From assembly GCA_032209605.1 (NCBI GenBank), contig JASFXZ010000028.1, positions 4,784,941-4,848,940 on the forward strand: a stretch of 64,000 nt of DNA, in the 5' to 3' direction. The notes beneath the pieces are model-generated. The model made no database searches. It was not told the origin of the DNA and worked only from the letters and a program-made list of their open reading frames with translations. The stretch is from Mactromeris polynyma. Taxonomy: Eukaryota; Mollusca; Bivalvia; Venerida; Mactridae. The position numbers and the translations under genes are program-made. Shown piece by piece: positions 47,801 to 59,861 of the stretch (positions within the stretch are counted from its first letter, which is position 1; each line of letters starts with the position of its first letter).

Positions 47801-50800
47801 CAGTACTAAACAGTTCTTCTGCAAGCAACTGAAGATTGAGAAATTCCAATGTCAACTTAATCCTACACCTACGTCTAGATACATTGCACTCTTGTTACAC
47901 ACTGATGCTCTATCTCCATTTTTAAAAGCTTTTGCGACTTTTATATCTATGTCTTGGTGAGCTCTTTGTGAATATAAACGGTGACATTACTATGGATGCT
48001 CCCACATGATGTGTCCCCTTATACCACTGCTTTAATATATTTGTAATAATAAACTTGTCGATCTCCATGGATACAAGGGAATAAATTAACACTGACTAAT
48101 TCTCGATCTTTCAATAAGTTTTACGTCTTGCTAGGATCACTCAATGCCCTGTCACCAATATTCATTATACATATACCACATACCTAAAAGTCTTCTCCAA
48201 AACTATTATCTAACTAGATAGCTGGATTAGCTGAGAACTAATTGTGTTGAAAGTACACAGATGCACCCACTACGGGCTTTTCAAGCATTGTTGATTGGAA
48301 ACCAACTTTTGAAATCGATAAAGGACCATAACTCCTCTAAAACACGGATTGTAACTGCACTGGAACTTGACCTGTATTTTATTGTCCAGTGCTTTTGTGC
48401 CAAAGATTAATTGAATTCATCCTTTCGAGAGTTATTGATCGGAAACTGGCTGACGGGGGTAACACCTTATGCAGGGGGATTATCATTGTAAAACTGAACA
48501 GTTACAATGGCGAATGAGACACAAACACAAATGATGGGTGAAAATAGAACCAACTTGGATCCCAAACAAAAAACAACTAGAGATTTATATCATGTTCAAG
48601 CTTTACCTCACCTTATCCTACTACATGTATCATCTAAATAAAACAAACAGTGTAAATACGATCCTACTGAACAACTGCCGAACAAGAGACTCCAGGAAAA
48701 CGCATGATGACCATAGAGTTGTAAGACAGTAGAGTCATGTAGCTGGTCAGATTGTATTCAATGTCCAATCTGAAGCCAGGGAAAAAAACAGAATCCTTAA
48801 AGGGCACGCAACAATCATCAGACATTCTATTTGTCCCTCCGTACACACACAGATATCTACAAGACACCTTTCACTTTGACTGTTGGTTTCGTATCTGTAG
48901 AATAAGACAGAGTGGGTTATAAATATAAAGTTTCACGAAGGTTGTGAGTGCTATACAAAATGTTGACATGATGTCATAAATGCTTAGAGGAAATGAAACA
49001 GAATGAACACCTACAGATCTTGTGAATACTAGAAATATAGACGTTGTCATGAACGCTGGAAGCTGTCAACTCAATGATAGCCTGGAAGACAATATTGGAG
49101 AGGAGATGGAAACATGGTGAGAGATCAAATGAAACACAGTGCCATCTGAAGTAGATGTGTATAACAATGTAGACAATGGAGAAGTAAATGCTGACAGTAA
49201 TCAAGCTGGTGACATGAATGATTCACAAGGTGAAACTGAGATAAATACATCTGAATTTGGATAAAGAGAGGTTGAAAGCATGAGCAAACTGAAAGAGCAG
49301 AACATGAATAATAGAATGTGACAGAAGCTATGTTATTTCAAAGAGTAATTTGAAAATAGCAAGAGAAATGAAATCTATAAAACAGAGAAATGTGTACACA
49401 AATGTGGTAGATATTGTTCTTAAAATGCAAGTGTACACAATTGTGGTAGATATTGTTCTTAAAATGACAAAACAGACAAATTAGAAAGTTTCTGGACATT
49501 AAGTGACACTGAAAAAAAACTCTTACAGCAAAACTAATGCCCGACAGTTGAAAGAAAGACAATGAAATGTGCTAAACTAAATGAAGAATTATTCTTTTAG
49601 CATAGAAACTGAACAAATACGAGTTGGAAAGAATCTTAAAGATCATCTTTCACTATCCATAAAGGAAAGTTGGACAAGTTGCTGACAAACGAGGGAAGGA
49701 CCAAGGGGCCCAAAGAAACCATTATATTGATTAGAAATAACATCACTTTAGACTTCATGTACACTTGAGTCTATCATCTACTTGTCAAGTTATATGGATT
49801 TGTACACCAGTGAACATCTCAATGTTGGAACAAATATGGCAAAACAAGCAGTAATACAATGCTTAGTTGAATGACCTTCATTGCTTTAGTGATGTAATTA
49901 TTTTGACGAACCAGTTTATTACTACAGAAACCATTTGTCAGTGGAAGCAACTAAAACATCCAAGGAACAGTAAGGAGAGACAAGAGATTTCCTCAAAATC
50001 TTTAAATAATGATAGATAGAGCATCACTTCATTCGGGCGTTACATTATCTGACATGTAAGGAGACATATCGCCGAGACGTGTCACCATCCAAACATTTGT
50101 CCTGGCCGTCATACTATTCACATTCTTGCTGTGATCACTTTAATTCAATTATTACAAATTCTGACTTCTGCTATACTCAGCAAATTTAAAAACGCACAAT
50201 ACAAATGTTCTCACGTTTTGTTGACTTACACAGTGGTACAAGAAATGCAAATGACATGATATTATGTCATGGTTATGCATTGTGTACATACTTTATGACA
50301 ATCAACAGGTGTTTTCATGTCCGATGAGATTCACATTAACATAAAATGACGTTTTACAAACATTTCGCAGGTCTAAAACTGTGCGTTTTTAAATGGACCG
50401 AGTATATTTAGAAGAAAACTTATAATATATCAAACCTGTATATTTATTGAAATAAAAATATATATAAAAAAATAAAAATCTGCAGTAAAAATGTCAAAGA
50501 AGTATAAAGAGATTTCCCTAAACTGTCAGTTTAATTTTCAGAATGGCATGTTTGATTTCTTTATCAAAGGGGTATTCATAATTGGCACTCCAGTATTTTA
50601 GGAAATACATATCAGTTATTATACTTCAGTGGCTATACCATGTTCAATTACATATTTACACTGTGATAATGTATGATTTAAAGATGACCGAATCTAACAA
50701 AGTTTCCATGAATAACGTTGAAAGTGGAATTTCTACTCTTACAATAACACTGACAAATCAATGAAATCACATTATACATAAAACCAATGGGATGGAATGA

Positions 50801-50904
50801 TGATACTATTTAATATGTCATACTGGAAAATGTTAGTCACTGCGTACAAATAAAAGGTGCAAATACTACTTAGGACTTTATATCCATAAAAGTGATACAA
50901 AACT

Positions 50905-51040
50905 ACGAGGTTATACACTCTAGTTTGAAGACCAGTCTAAAAACTCAAGTTTTGATTGATTTTATGCGCAGTCTAAAAACTGACCAATGACAATGCTGCA
51001 TTCTGAGACTGGTTTCAAACCTGAGTTTTATAACCCCCGG
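50905..51040. repeat. Palindromic CCAAT repeat, copy 5
   Basis: Contains TTTGAAGACCAGTCTAAAAA, ACTGACCAATGACAATGCTG and TGAGACTGGTTTCAAACCTG, with GGTTATA and TTATAACC ends that make the outer palindrome explicit. Confidence 0.7.
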
Positions 51041-51539
51041 CAACGATAAATATGACTCGGACTGCTGAAAATTGAACTGATTAAAGGAATTGTTAACAAC
51101 TGACTAGATAACAATACTTAATGGTGGTAATGTGAGTGTAATACTTCATGAAACGTATAACAAGGAAAAATGCTTTCACGATATATCGCTCAATTGCCAA
51201 CATTCAGAATAGGCCTTAGTTTTAATTATTTATTGAAACAAATGTAAAAGTTGGTAAATACAAAATATATGCTGGTTCATTTCTCAAGGTATTAACATAT
51301 TATACCTAGCAAACAGAGGGAAGTTATGTCTAAACAATTACAGAGAAAGGCAGGACGAGAGCAAACAGTAAACTGTTATGAGACAGGGACATTTAATGAG
51401 ATTCATCTACAGAGTTTCCTACACAATAAACAATTAATTTGAAGAGGTGGCTTAGTAAAACATTCTGGCTTTCAGTCATCGAATCTTGTGAAAACCTTTC
51501 TAGGATTTAATCCACAGATATACAGAGTTTGACAGGTTC

Positions 51540-51850
51540 AAATTGATTCAAATGTTACTGGAATAAGCAAATTTGACAGGTTCAGTTTATGCAATAAGTT
51601 ACCCAATCAAGTAAACTGACTGGTTCAAAAGTAGCTCAATTAAGCACATTTGACTGGATCAAACTGTTTCAAACATCTCACAATCACGCACATTTGACTG
51701 GTTCAAAAGCTACTCAATTAAGCAAATCTGACTGGTTCAAAAGTTATTCAGTTAAGCCTATTTGACTGGTGCAAAAATTACTCATTAAAGCAAATTTGAC
51801 TGGTTCAAAAGATACTCAATTAAACAAATTTGACTGGTTCCAGCACAAGT
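51540..51850 (+). repeat. ~34-bp degenerate tandem repeat (8-9 copies)
   Basis: Core unit TTTGACTGGTTCAAAAGTTA followed by CTCAATTAAGCAAA, with length and sequence variation between copies. Confidence 0.85.
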
Positions 51851-51904
51851 AAATACTATGATTAACAATAACAATTGAGAACATACAACAGAAATCTGGG
51901 CCAA

Positions 51905-52020
51905 AGGTTACAAAATTGAGTTTGAAGACCATTCTCCAAATGCAGCCTTGCGACTGGTCAGTACCAACCAATCAGAGGCCGGAGTTTATGCCACGCCTCC
52001 AAACCTCCCATTTATAACCT
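51905..52020. repeat. Palindromic CCAAT repeat, copy 6
   Basis: Contains TTTGAAGACCATTCTCCAAA, GACTGGTCAG and ACCAACCAATCAGAGGCC; the right half is diverged and CCTCC-rich. Confidence 0.5.
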
Positions 52021-52790
52021 CAGCCCCTTGTATCAAAGCAGCAACTAATTCTAAAGCATGGATCATCAATTTGAAAAATAATATTGTTCATACAATAATG
52101 CTTGATGTAATATTCTACACATTATTTGGTCATTTTATACCATAACAAAAAATGAAAACTATATTTCATATTATTAAAACATCAATAAATATGTATAATC
52201 AAAGACTAATAATGTATTCCTCTCTATTTGTCAAAAAAAATCATTAAATAAAAAAACTTTTTTTAAAGCGGTGTTTTGGTGTTTTGTTGCTTTGTACGTG
52301 TGTGTCATACAATAAAACAAGATTTTTGAATTGGTATAACATTTCAATTGTTTCTATTAAAGATGTTTTAGCCAATCTAGCAACAGCACTGAATGAAACC
52401 CATTCAAATATTTTATGTTCAGATGGGCAAGGTAAATATTAAACAGGGGAAAAGACATATTTCTATGACTCGGGAATCTTTCATGCACACATACCGACAC
52501 GTCACACATACTGACACGTCACATTTACACTATAAATATTATTTCTAACATGAACAACACGGGAACATTTTTATTAAAAAAAGTTGCCACAAAATGAAAC
52601 GTCTCCTTCGTCATCATAACCAGTATCCGTTACCTCTAGAACTGCTTTACCTCAAGTTTACATTTCATCAAACTAACCATAATCCAAATCTAAAACTAGC
52701 AACAGAAATGGACCAATCACAATGTACTTGAATCACTTTTCCCATTTGTCAATCGAATGACAACACAGATATGTTTATAAACTCATTCCC

Positions 52791-55700
52791 CTAACTTCCA
52801 TTACTGTTCCTGTGCTCCAGTGGCGGTCTTATTTCAGGATTCGAACTGTTATTAATTTCTGCCCCGTACATTTTGCTAGCTTTTTTGTTCATATTTGCCA
52901 TTATCTGCGTAGAGAGTTTAAATCCATTCAAAATCTCATCTTTCCATTGGTTAATTAACACTTTGTCCTGAAATAGTAATAACAAACATTGTAAGCATTA
53001 GTGTATTACCAACTAGTCATAACTGTACAGTGTATTTAGTTGCAGCTGTTCTATGCCATGTTTTCTTTATACTTTATTTTACTACGTAGTGGGTTGTAAA
53101 AGCTCTATATCTGAGCTTATGTTATTTGTTATAATGTCTTGCCGACTTAACATAAAATTTATTGTATAGTATTGTACAACCTACTTGTCACAGCTGGACA
53201 GTGTATAAGTGTATTAACTACATACAGTCAAACCTGTGTTAAAGACCACCTGCGAACAAACACCACTATTGCAAAACCTGTCTGCAAAGACCACCAATTT
53301 TATATCCCATCAGACCATTTTCAATGATATTTAATCTGTTAATAGAGACCACCTGTAAACAAAGACCACATTTTTCTGTTCCCATGGGTGGTCTTTACAG
53401 ACAGGTTTGACTGTATATATTAGTGTAAATATTAAGAAAATGAAAGCATATGGATTAAATTCTGGTGATGAACTGTAATACTTCTCTCCTTGCCGATATG
53501 ATTACGGATTACGCTTGGAGTCCAATTTTACTACAGTCAAACAAAGTGTACAAATAAATAAAGTAAAAACTTACAGGGGAGGTAATTGCTAATTTTGTCT
53601 CATTCTTAAGAACCAGTACAATACAATTATCTGTTTTGTTGATTTTCTGGAATTCTGAGAATATCTCTTTAATATCTAGCATGGAAACCAGCTGAAATAG
53701 AACCGAATAGTTATATAAATCTAGCATGGAAACCAGCTGAAACAGAACCGAATAGTTATATAAATCTAGCATGGAAACCAGCTGAAACAGAACCGATGAT
53801 TTATATAAATCCAACATTTACTTGCAAGTACAAGAACATGCATCAATACACAAATTTATAAACATAATTTAGATGCTAGTCCCTATATGAAAGAAAACAA
53901 CAAGATTATCGGTAGAATCAACGGATGCTCCCCGATGTACAAGAACATGCTGACCATATGGCAGAATCAACGGATGCTCCCCGATGTACAAGAACATGCT
54001 GACCATATGGCAGAATCAACGGATGCTCCCCAATGTACAAGAACATGCTGACCATATGGCAGAATCAACGGATGCTCCCAGATGTACAAGAACATGCTGA
54101 CCATATGGCAGAATCAACGGATGCTCCCCAATGTACAAGAACATGCTGACCATATGGCAGAATCAACGGATGCTCCCCGATGTACAAGAACATGCTGACC
54201 ATATGGCAGAATCAACGGATGCTCCCAGATGTACAAGAACATGCTGACCATATGGCAGAATCAACGGATGCTCCCCGATGTACGGTAACATGTTGACCAT
54301 ATGGCAGAATCAACGGATGCTCCCCGATGTACGGTAACATGCTGACCATATGGCAGAATCAACGGATGCTCCCCGATGTACAAGAACATGCTGACCATAT
54401 GGCAGAATCAACGGATGCTCCCCGATGTACAAGAACATGCTGACCATATGGCAGGATCAACGGATGCTCCCCGATGTACGGTAACATGTTGACCATATGG
54501 CAGAATCAACGGATGCTCCCCGATGTACGGTAACATGTTGACCATATGCCCATCTCCCCTAGATGATGAAGCTTCCCTTTAAGTTTCATTGAATTCTGAT
54601 TGGTGGTTGCTGACAAATAGCGCGGACAGTACGCCCATAAGGACAGAAGAAGCCATGGCTGTATTCTCTACGGGAGGCATAAAAAGTAGCTGAATGTAGC
54701 AGGAATGCATACAAGACAAAAGAAAGCATTTGACTGTGAATAAGGTTCATAGGATACAATTGTATTGTTAAACAAGAGATGTTTGAAAAACATTATGCTC
54801 CCCCTGGAAAGATTCAATGTCAGTGAAAGGATTTTAATTAAAATGATGACCTAGAAGAGAGTATGGATGATATACAAGGTTTGATCTTGGTTGTCTTAAA
54901 AACTCACATTTTTTAAGCTATTGGGCAGACAAGGATTTCCAATTGATGGTCAATTTGACCTTTGCCCCCATTACTCCAAAATCAAAAGGGTTATCTAAAA
55001 CCTGGAGGCAAGTTGGGATCAAGAAGAGCAAAGGGTACTCGATTCATAGCACTGACGAGGATTTCAATCAAATGGTTAATTTGACCTTGACCATTGACCC
55101 CCATAATTGATAGTGTTCATCTACAACTCACGGGCAATCATCCCACCAAGTTAGGACCCGAGAGTACCAAGAGTACTTAAGTTATGGTGCAGAAAAGGAT
55201 TACCAACTAATGGTCGGTTTGTCCTTTACCTAAGACCCAGTGACCCCGATATCAACAGGGATGATCTACAACCAGTAGACAATCATCACACCAAGTTAGG
55301 ACCCGAAAGGCCAAATGGTAGATCTACCGAACGCCATGGAAAAACAAAAAAAACCTTCTTTTAATGGGAGGATTATGATTTACTGATATAAAATCAACAT
55401 ACCTCCACGCCTTTCCCTCGTACCACCTGACCATCTCGGTTCTTATGGTAAAATTCAAGTCTGTTAGGGTATAATTTTAAGTGTTTTTTCTGCCACGTTT
55501 GAAGAAAGGGTCCACCAAGCTTCAATACCTCACCTTCCACAATACAATCTGTAGGCCCTGTATGTACAATCAATGAATGAGTAAACAAGAAATGCAGCAA
55601 GGTTCAGTATACTACATGTCCAGTGTACGTTTTACATAGGACTTAAACATAAAGTCTGTATTCTATTATAGTACCATGTAAGTATCCTAGTTAAAGGTAG

Positions 55701-58700
55701 AATAGTCTAATTTTTAATAAAGATAAGCTAAGTAATAACGTGAGAGAATGACATGTTATCAACACACGTCTATCTGTAACAGGCCATATATCATGAAAGC
55801 CTTGTTTTGGTTCATAATAAAATACAGAATTATCACGATACCATCTTCTAATTCATCAATTCTTGGTTTCTGTTTCTTCTTCTGTTCTATTTTATCAGTT
55901 TCTGTATTGATTGCATCAAAAACAGTTTCAGCCACCTCTTGTTGCCATCTTTCTGATACGACCATCGGAAAATTTTTATACAACTCCTGATCCGACTCTG
56001 TTAGCTGCAAGATAAATCCAGATATTCATTATGCAAGCTTCCCCATGAAACAGAGCAAAGAAGCAAAGATGGGCACCATCAGGCTGTCAACCAGTTAGTC
56101 AACAAAAGATAGGAATTGGTTGACAGCCTGCACCATGATGCTAAACTCAGAACAAACGCATGTGTTCATGAGTGCAAACCGGCTTTTCCAAGACCAATCA
56201 TTTGAGTAAGCTGTGTAGAAGGTCACTGAAGATTTTAATTCCGCAAAATCATGATTAAATCCTGACCATTGGTTTAAAGGTAAAGTATTTAAGTCTTTAA
56301 ACTTGGTTACCATACGTTTAAAAATGACTTAGAATGGTAACACTTCATGGCCCTCAATCCTCCCAATTTGCTCTGACCCCTTCCCCAGAAGTCGAGTGAG
56401 GCCCCTACACTTACTTTTATTCCCTTTGTATCCTCCTCATCAAATGAACCAATGTCAAATGCATCCGCAGCATTGACCTCCCCTCTTGGTGGAATTAATG
56501 GTGGTGGGTTTTTTTGCAAATAAACCTGGTTCCAGTCAATGGATTTGAAAAATGGGTGTTCTTTCACTTCTTGAGCACTGTAAATATTGATTTCAATGAT
56601 TGAACAAGAATGTTAGGGAAATCATGCTGAGTCGGTTGATGGAATGACAATACATCAACTCAACCAAGCCCTTTAGAAAAGCTGGATCCATCTGTTCAAC
56701 TAATGTTACATTTCTATTTCAAAGCCATAAACATTAGATAGGACCATTAACAAAAACATGGACACGTGACCTTGACCTCTAAGATAATGGTCAGAGTCTT
56801 TTACACAACATGTCACATTCAGGCAAATATTTCAATCCATAACTTCTTAATGGGTGGCCACATATCTTACTTGGTTAGATATTTTCAACATCTGTAACCT
56901 AACCCTACATTAGGCAGTTAACTCATTCATCTTGAGCAGTTTGTCCTTTGTTCTCCTATCTAATGTTACTGAGCAGCCCAGAGACAGTAGAAGCCAAGGC
57001 AACACAATGACAGATCAGAGGATAACGCATACAAGGTGAATCAAGTATTACATTGAACACGGCTCAACTTAGCCAAGTGTAAACAATTAAGAATAACTTT
57101 CACAAAACCCCAAGAAAGTAAATGAAACCAACCCTCGTCCCTGACATCCTAAACGTTCTTCAACATCTCGTCTTAGTAATCCCTCCAGTAAGGATTTCAT
57201 CTCAGGTGACATAGAATCTGGGAGATCTACATTCTGAAGTTAAAACAAACAGACACTAGAGGTAAAAATCAAACAGACGCTTTCTGCAGATTTAAACCAT
57301 ACAAATATTGAGAACATATGTCATATGAATGAACTAATGCTTTATAGTTCACTTACTTACAGTGAAATCTGTCATAACCGAACCCTTTATAAACCCAGAA
57401 TACTGTCATAACCGAACCCTTTATAAACCCAGAATACTGTCATAACCGAACCCTTTATAAACCCAGATACTGTCATAACCGAACCCTTTATAAACCCAAA
57501 TACTGTCATAACCGAACCCTTTATAAACCCAGATACTGTCATAACCGAACCCTTTATAAACCCAGATACTGTCATAACCGAACCCTTTATAAACCCAGAT
57601 ACTGTCATAACCGAACCCTTTTGTCTATCCCGATGTTTTCGTTATTTGTTAAAAACCCTGAAAATACCACACAGATGAATTTTGTATTATTTTCACTTAA
57701 AACTACCTGAGAGTACCGAACAGGCAAATCTGGTTTGTATACTTGTCAACCATTACACTTTTGTAATAAAAACAGACTAATAAGTTATTTCTACAAAAAA
57801 GCGAACAATGTATCTGGACAAACTGAACATCTGTTTAAACCGATCGATCGACCCGGTCCAGAAGAGATTCGGTTTAGACAGGTTTCATTGTATTGAACTG
57901 ACATGGGAAGATTCATATAACTACCAGTGAATGGTGTTGATATTATATAAGACAATCATAAACATGTGAGTACCACTTAAGCACTTCCTCTAAATGATTT
58001 CAACATGTCTGCAGTATCATACACCTTATTTGTTTTGAATTAACTCAAGTTTAGCTTCTGTTTATGAGTTTATTTTATATTGTAAATTGATAAGATGTCC
58101 ACATTGTTTGAAACTGATAAATTGTAAGTGGTTTCATGTTGTAGTAAGTGTTGGTGCATGTAAGCTTGTGATTGTATATAAGTTGTTTAGGCCTAAAAAA
58201 AATGTGTGTTTCAAGTTTCATGCCAAAAACAAAAAGGGTAGGACGGTCGGAATTTTTTTTGTGGAGATTTTTTTTTCCAACGAAGCAAATTAAACATAGA
58301 TTTGAATGAATATATGTTAAAAGACAGATCCCCTTTTAACATGAATAATGCTTAATCAAGGTGAATATAACGCTCTATACTCGTAAAGCGTCTAATAAAT
58401 GGACAGAAATATGAACCTAAAGAAAAATTCAAACAAAGAAATTTTACCAAAAAGAAAAAAATGTTAATATGCAAAAATAATTTCTAGGGTCGGGGCAAAA
58501 AAATAGGGGATAGCAACCTGAAACAAACATATTTTTTTAAACCTTATTCAAGATGACTTCAGTTAGTTAAGTCACTGGCTTATCAAGTGCATATCTCTAA
58601 GTACAAGTATTATAATTACTATAATCTTTGTATAAAATCATAACTCCAAAATAATATTAGTAATAATGATGATAAATGATTTAACCATGGTTAACATACA

Positions 58701-58858
58701 AAGTTAATAGAAACATACACATCACACACACCTAGATTGTACCAGGAGATAAAACTAAACTGCAAAACAATATATGTATACAATCACTTACCATTGTCAT
58801 AGTCATCCTGTCTATTTCGTGTTTATCTTTGGTTTTATGTTGTCTAAATGGACTGTGT
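52791..58858 (-). CDS. GRK2: G-protein-coupled receptor kinase, GRK2/3 type (3' seven exons; 5' part outside window)
   Basis: GRK2/3 kinases phosphorylate activated receptors and are recruited to membranes by G-beta-gamma through a C-terminal PH domain (family knowledge). Exons on the minus strand, 5' to 3': 58792-58858, 57133-57233, 56415-56577, 55842-56004, 55403-55548, 53575-53691 and 52791-52967 (stop at 52791). They total 934 nt, giving 310 residues; all phases join. Exon content in order: kinase C-lobe ([19 protein letters not shown]); [36 protein letters not shown] with the AGC-tail motif [15 protein letters not shown]; the RH-domain end ([20 protein letters not shown]); and the PH domain starting [20 protein letters not shown], ending after [12 protein letters not shown]. 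The preceding kinase exon (LADWFSLGC region) is not found up to 59636, so it lies beyond the retroelement. The donor after 57133 is GTTGGT, a weak site. The exon at 53575-53691 has tandemly duplicated acceptors. Confidence 0.92.
53225..53413. mobile_element. MITE family B (CAGTCAAACCTG ends, TA target), copy 2
   Basis: Reverse orientation relative to 38843-39027. Ends CAGTCAAACCTGTGTTAAAG and, reversed, CAGTCAAACCTGTCTGTAAA, flanked by TA (53223-53224 and 53414-53415). It lies in the last GRK intron. Confidence 0.85.
53691..53815 (-). repeat. 45-bp tandem duplication of a GRK splice acceptor and exon start
   Basis: Three copies of a 45-bp unit begin at 53691, 53736 and 53781 (the last diverged). 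Each carries, on the coding strand, an acceptor (TTTCAG) followed by CTGGTTTCCATGCTAGAT. The period is 15 codons and the upstream copies read open in the exon frame ([15 protein letters not shown]), so alternative use would add 15 or 30 residues. Confidence 0.85.
53922..54548 (+). repeat. 49-bp minisatellite (~13 copies) in a GRK intron
   Basis: The unit is GTACAAGAACATGCTGACCA, TATGGCAGAATCAACGGATG and CTCCCCGAT. Variants are CAGAT/CAAT and a GTACGGTAACATG sub-type that clusters in the right half. Confidence 0.96.
54773..55345. repeat. Dispersed mollusc-type repeat (unclassified)
   Basis: The block opens AACAAGAGATGTTTGAAAAA and contains three internal cycles of 'atggtcaatttgacctttgaccc... 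catctacaa... ccaagttaggacccg' style text. I recognise this as a common style of non-coding repeat in bivalve introns but cannot name the family. Confidence 0.4.
57360..57890. mobile_element. TA-target MITE (CAGTGAAA ends) with an internal 33-bp array
   Basis: The left end CAGTGAAATCTGTCATAACC and the right end, reversed, CAATGAAACCTGTCTAAACC form inverted repeats flanked by TA. The terminal segment has been amplified into about seven copies of ACTGTCATAACCGAACCCTT + TATAAACCCAGAT (57370-57620). It lies in a GRK intron. Confidence 0.75.
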
Positions 58859-58904
58859 CTGTAGAAAACAATAACAAAAATATAAATAACATGAAAATAA
58901 AGAC

Positions 58905-59010
58905 AAAGGGAATGAGACTCAAATTGCAGGCTTGTCATTGGTCAATCTTTAAGGCTGTAGTTTGAACTAACCAATCAGAGGCATCAGTTTTGTCTCCTAT
59001 CTCAGATTTG
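58905..59010. repeat. Palindromic CCAAT repeat, copy 7
   Basis: Contains GAGACTCAAATTGCAGGC, GTCATTGGTCAATCTTTAAG and AACTAACCAATCAGAGGCAT, ending TCTCAGATTTGTAA. It lies upstream of the first visible GRK exon. Confidence 0.55.
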
Positions 59011-59636
59011 TAAGAACATTATCTGTGTACTTTCCCCCACTGTTTGAAGTTGGCAAAATCTCTCCATTCCTCATACTTTATAAGTAGAGTATGCCAAGTA
59101 TTATCGCAGTTCTAATACATGATAGATTACTATATTTCAACATAAGGTTTCAGACCAAATGGCTTCATAGTCAACTGCTACAGACCACAGTCCCTACTAT
59201 AACACAGTGTCACTGTGGGGGGAATAATAAATGATAGATGTCACATAAAAGAAGAAGAATAGTTTCATTAAACATGTTTCAATTTGTTAGGGAATGAAAT
59301 ATATCAACAAGCATGCTAAGTATTAGGGGCGAGACAATTAATCAATCCATCGATGCATCATGATGCAACCTCTCTCAATACAAGTATCAAATTTGATATG
59401 TTTGAGACAAATCAATGAATATATTTGCTATTTTCATTCATTGAATGTAACGAAAAATGTTATGCTTCTCTGCGATCGTGTGTGAACTTGCCTAGAACTC
59501 ATAAATCCATTGCAAAAATCGAAACTGTCACGCATTAAATGCAGCACATTGAAACCATTGCAATTCTAAATACTTCAGTCATGTTTAGTCATTTGTGTTT
59601 TTTCATAACAGGAAAAATATACTTGTAGCTGTAAGT

Positions 59637-59861
59637 TAATAGGGATTATAGCTTTGGCGATAATACTAATTTATTTTTGCTAAAGGGCAGTTAAATATTC
59701 TCAATGTACTTAATTGGTTCAAATTAAATTGAGAAAAAATAAAATAAAAAATGGGTTGAATAATATTGAGTACAGAAAGTTGTCTTTGTTAGCTCCCTTT
59801 GCATACACCAATTATCTTCCCTTGTCTTCTGACGTCTGCTGAGCAAACAGCACAACAATTT
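59637..59861 (+). repeat. Split direct repeat A1
   Basis: Identical to A2 at 62997-63221 (offset 3360). It ends in CAGCACAACAATTT, immediately followed by a reverse-transcriptase remnant. Confidence 0.95.

Larger units (their letters stand above)
40011..52790. other. Gene-poor interval downstream of GRK
   Basis: About 12.8 kb without a recognisable exon on either strand. It contains several copies of a palindromic CCAAT-bearing repeat, a minus-strand SINE fragment (47614-47690), a palindromic segment (47705-47800) and three small tandem arrays. It follows the GRK stop codon on the minus strand, so part of it may be GRK 3' UTR, but no poly(A) signal could be assigned with confidence. Confidence 0.4.
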
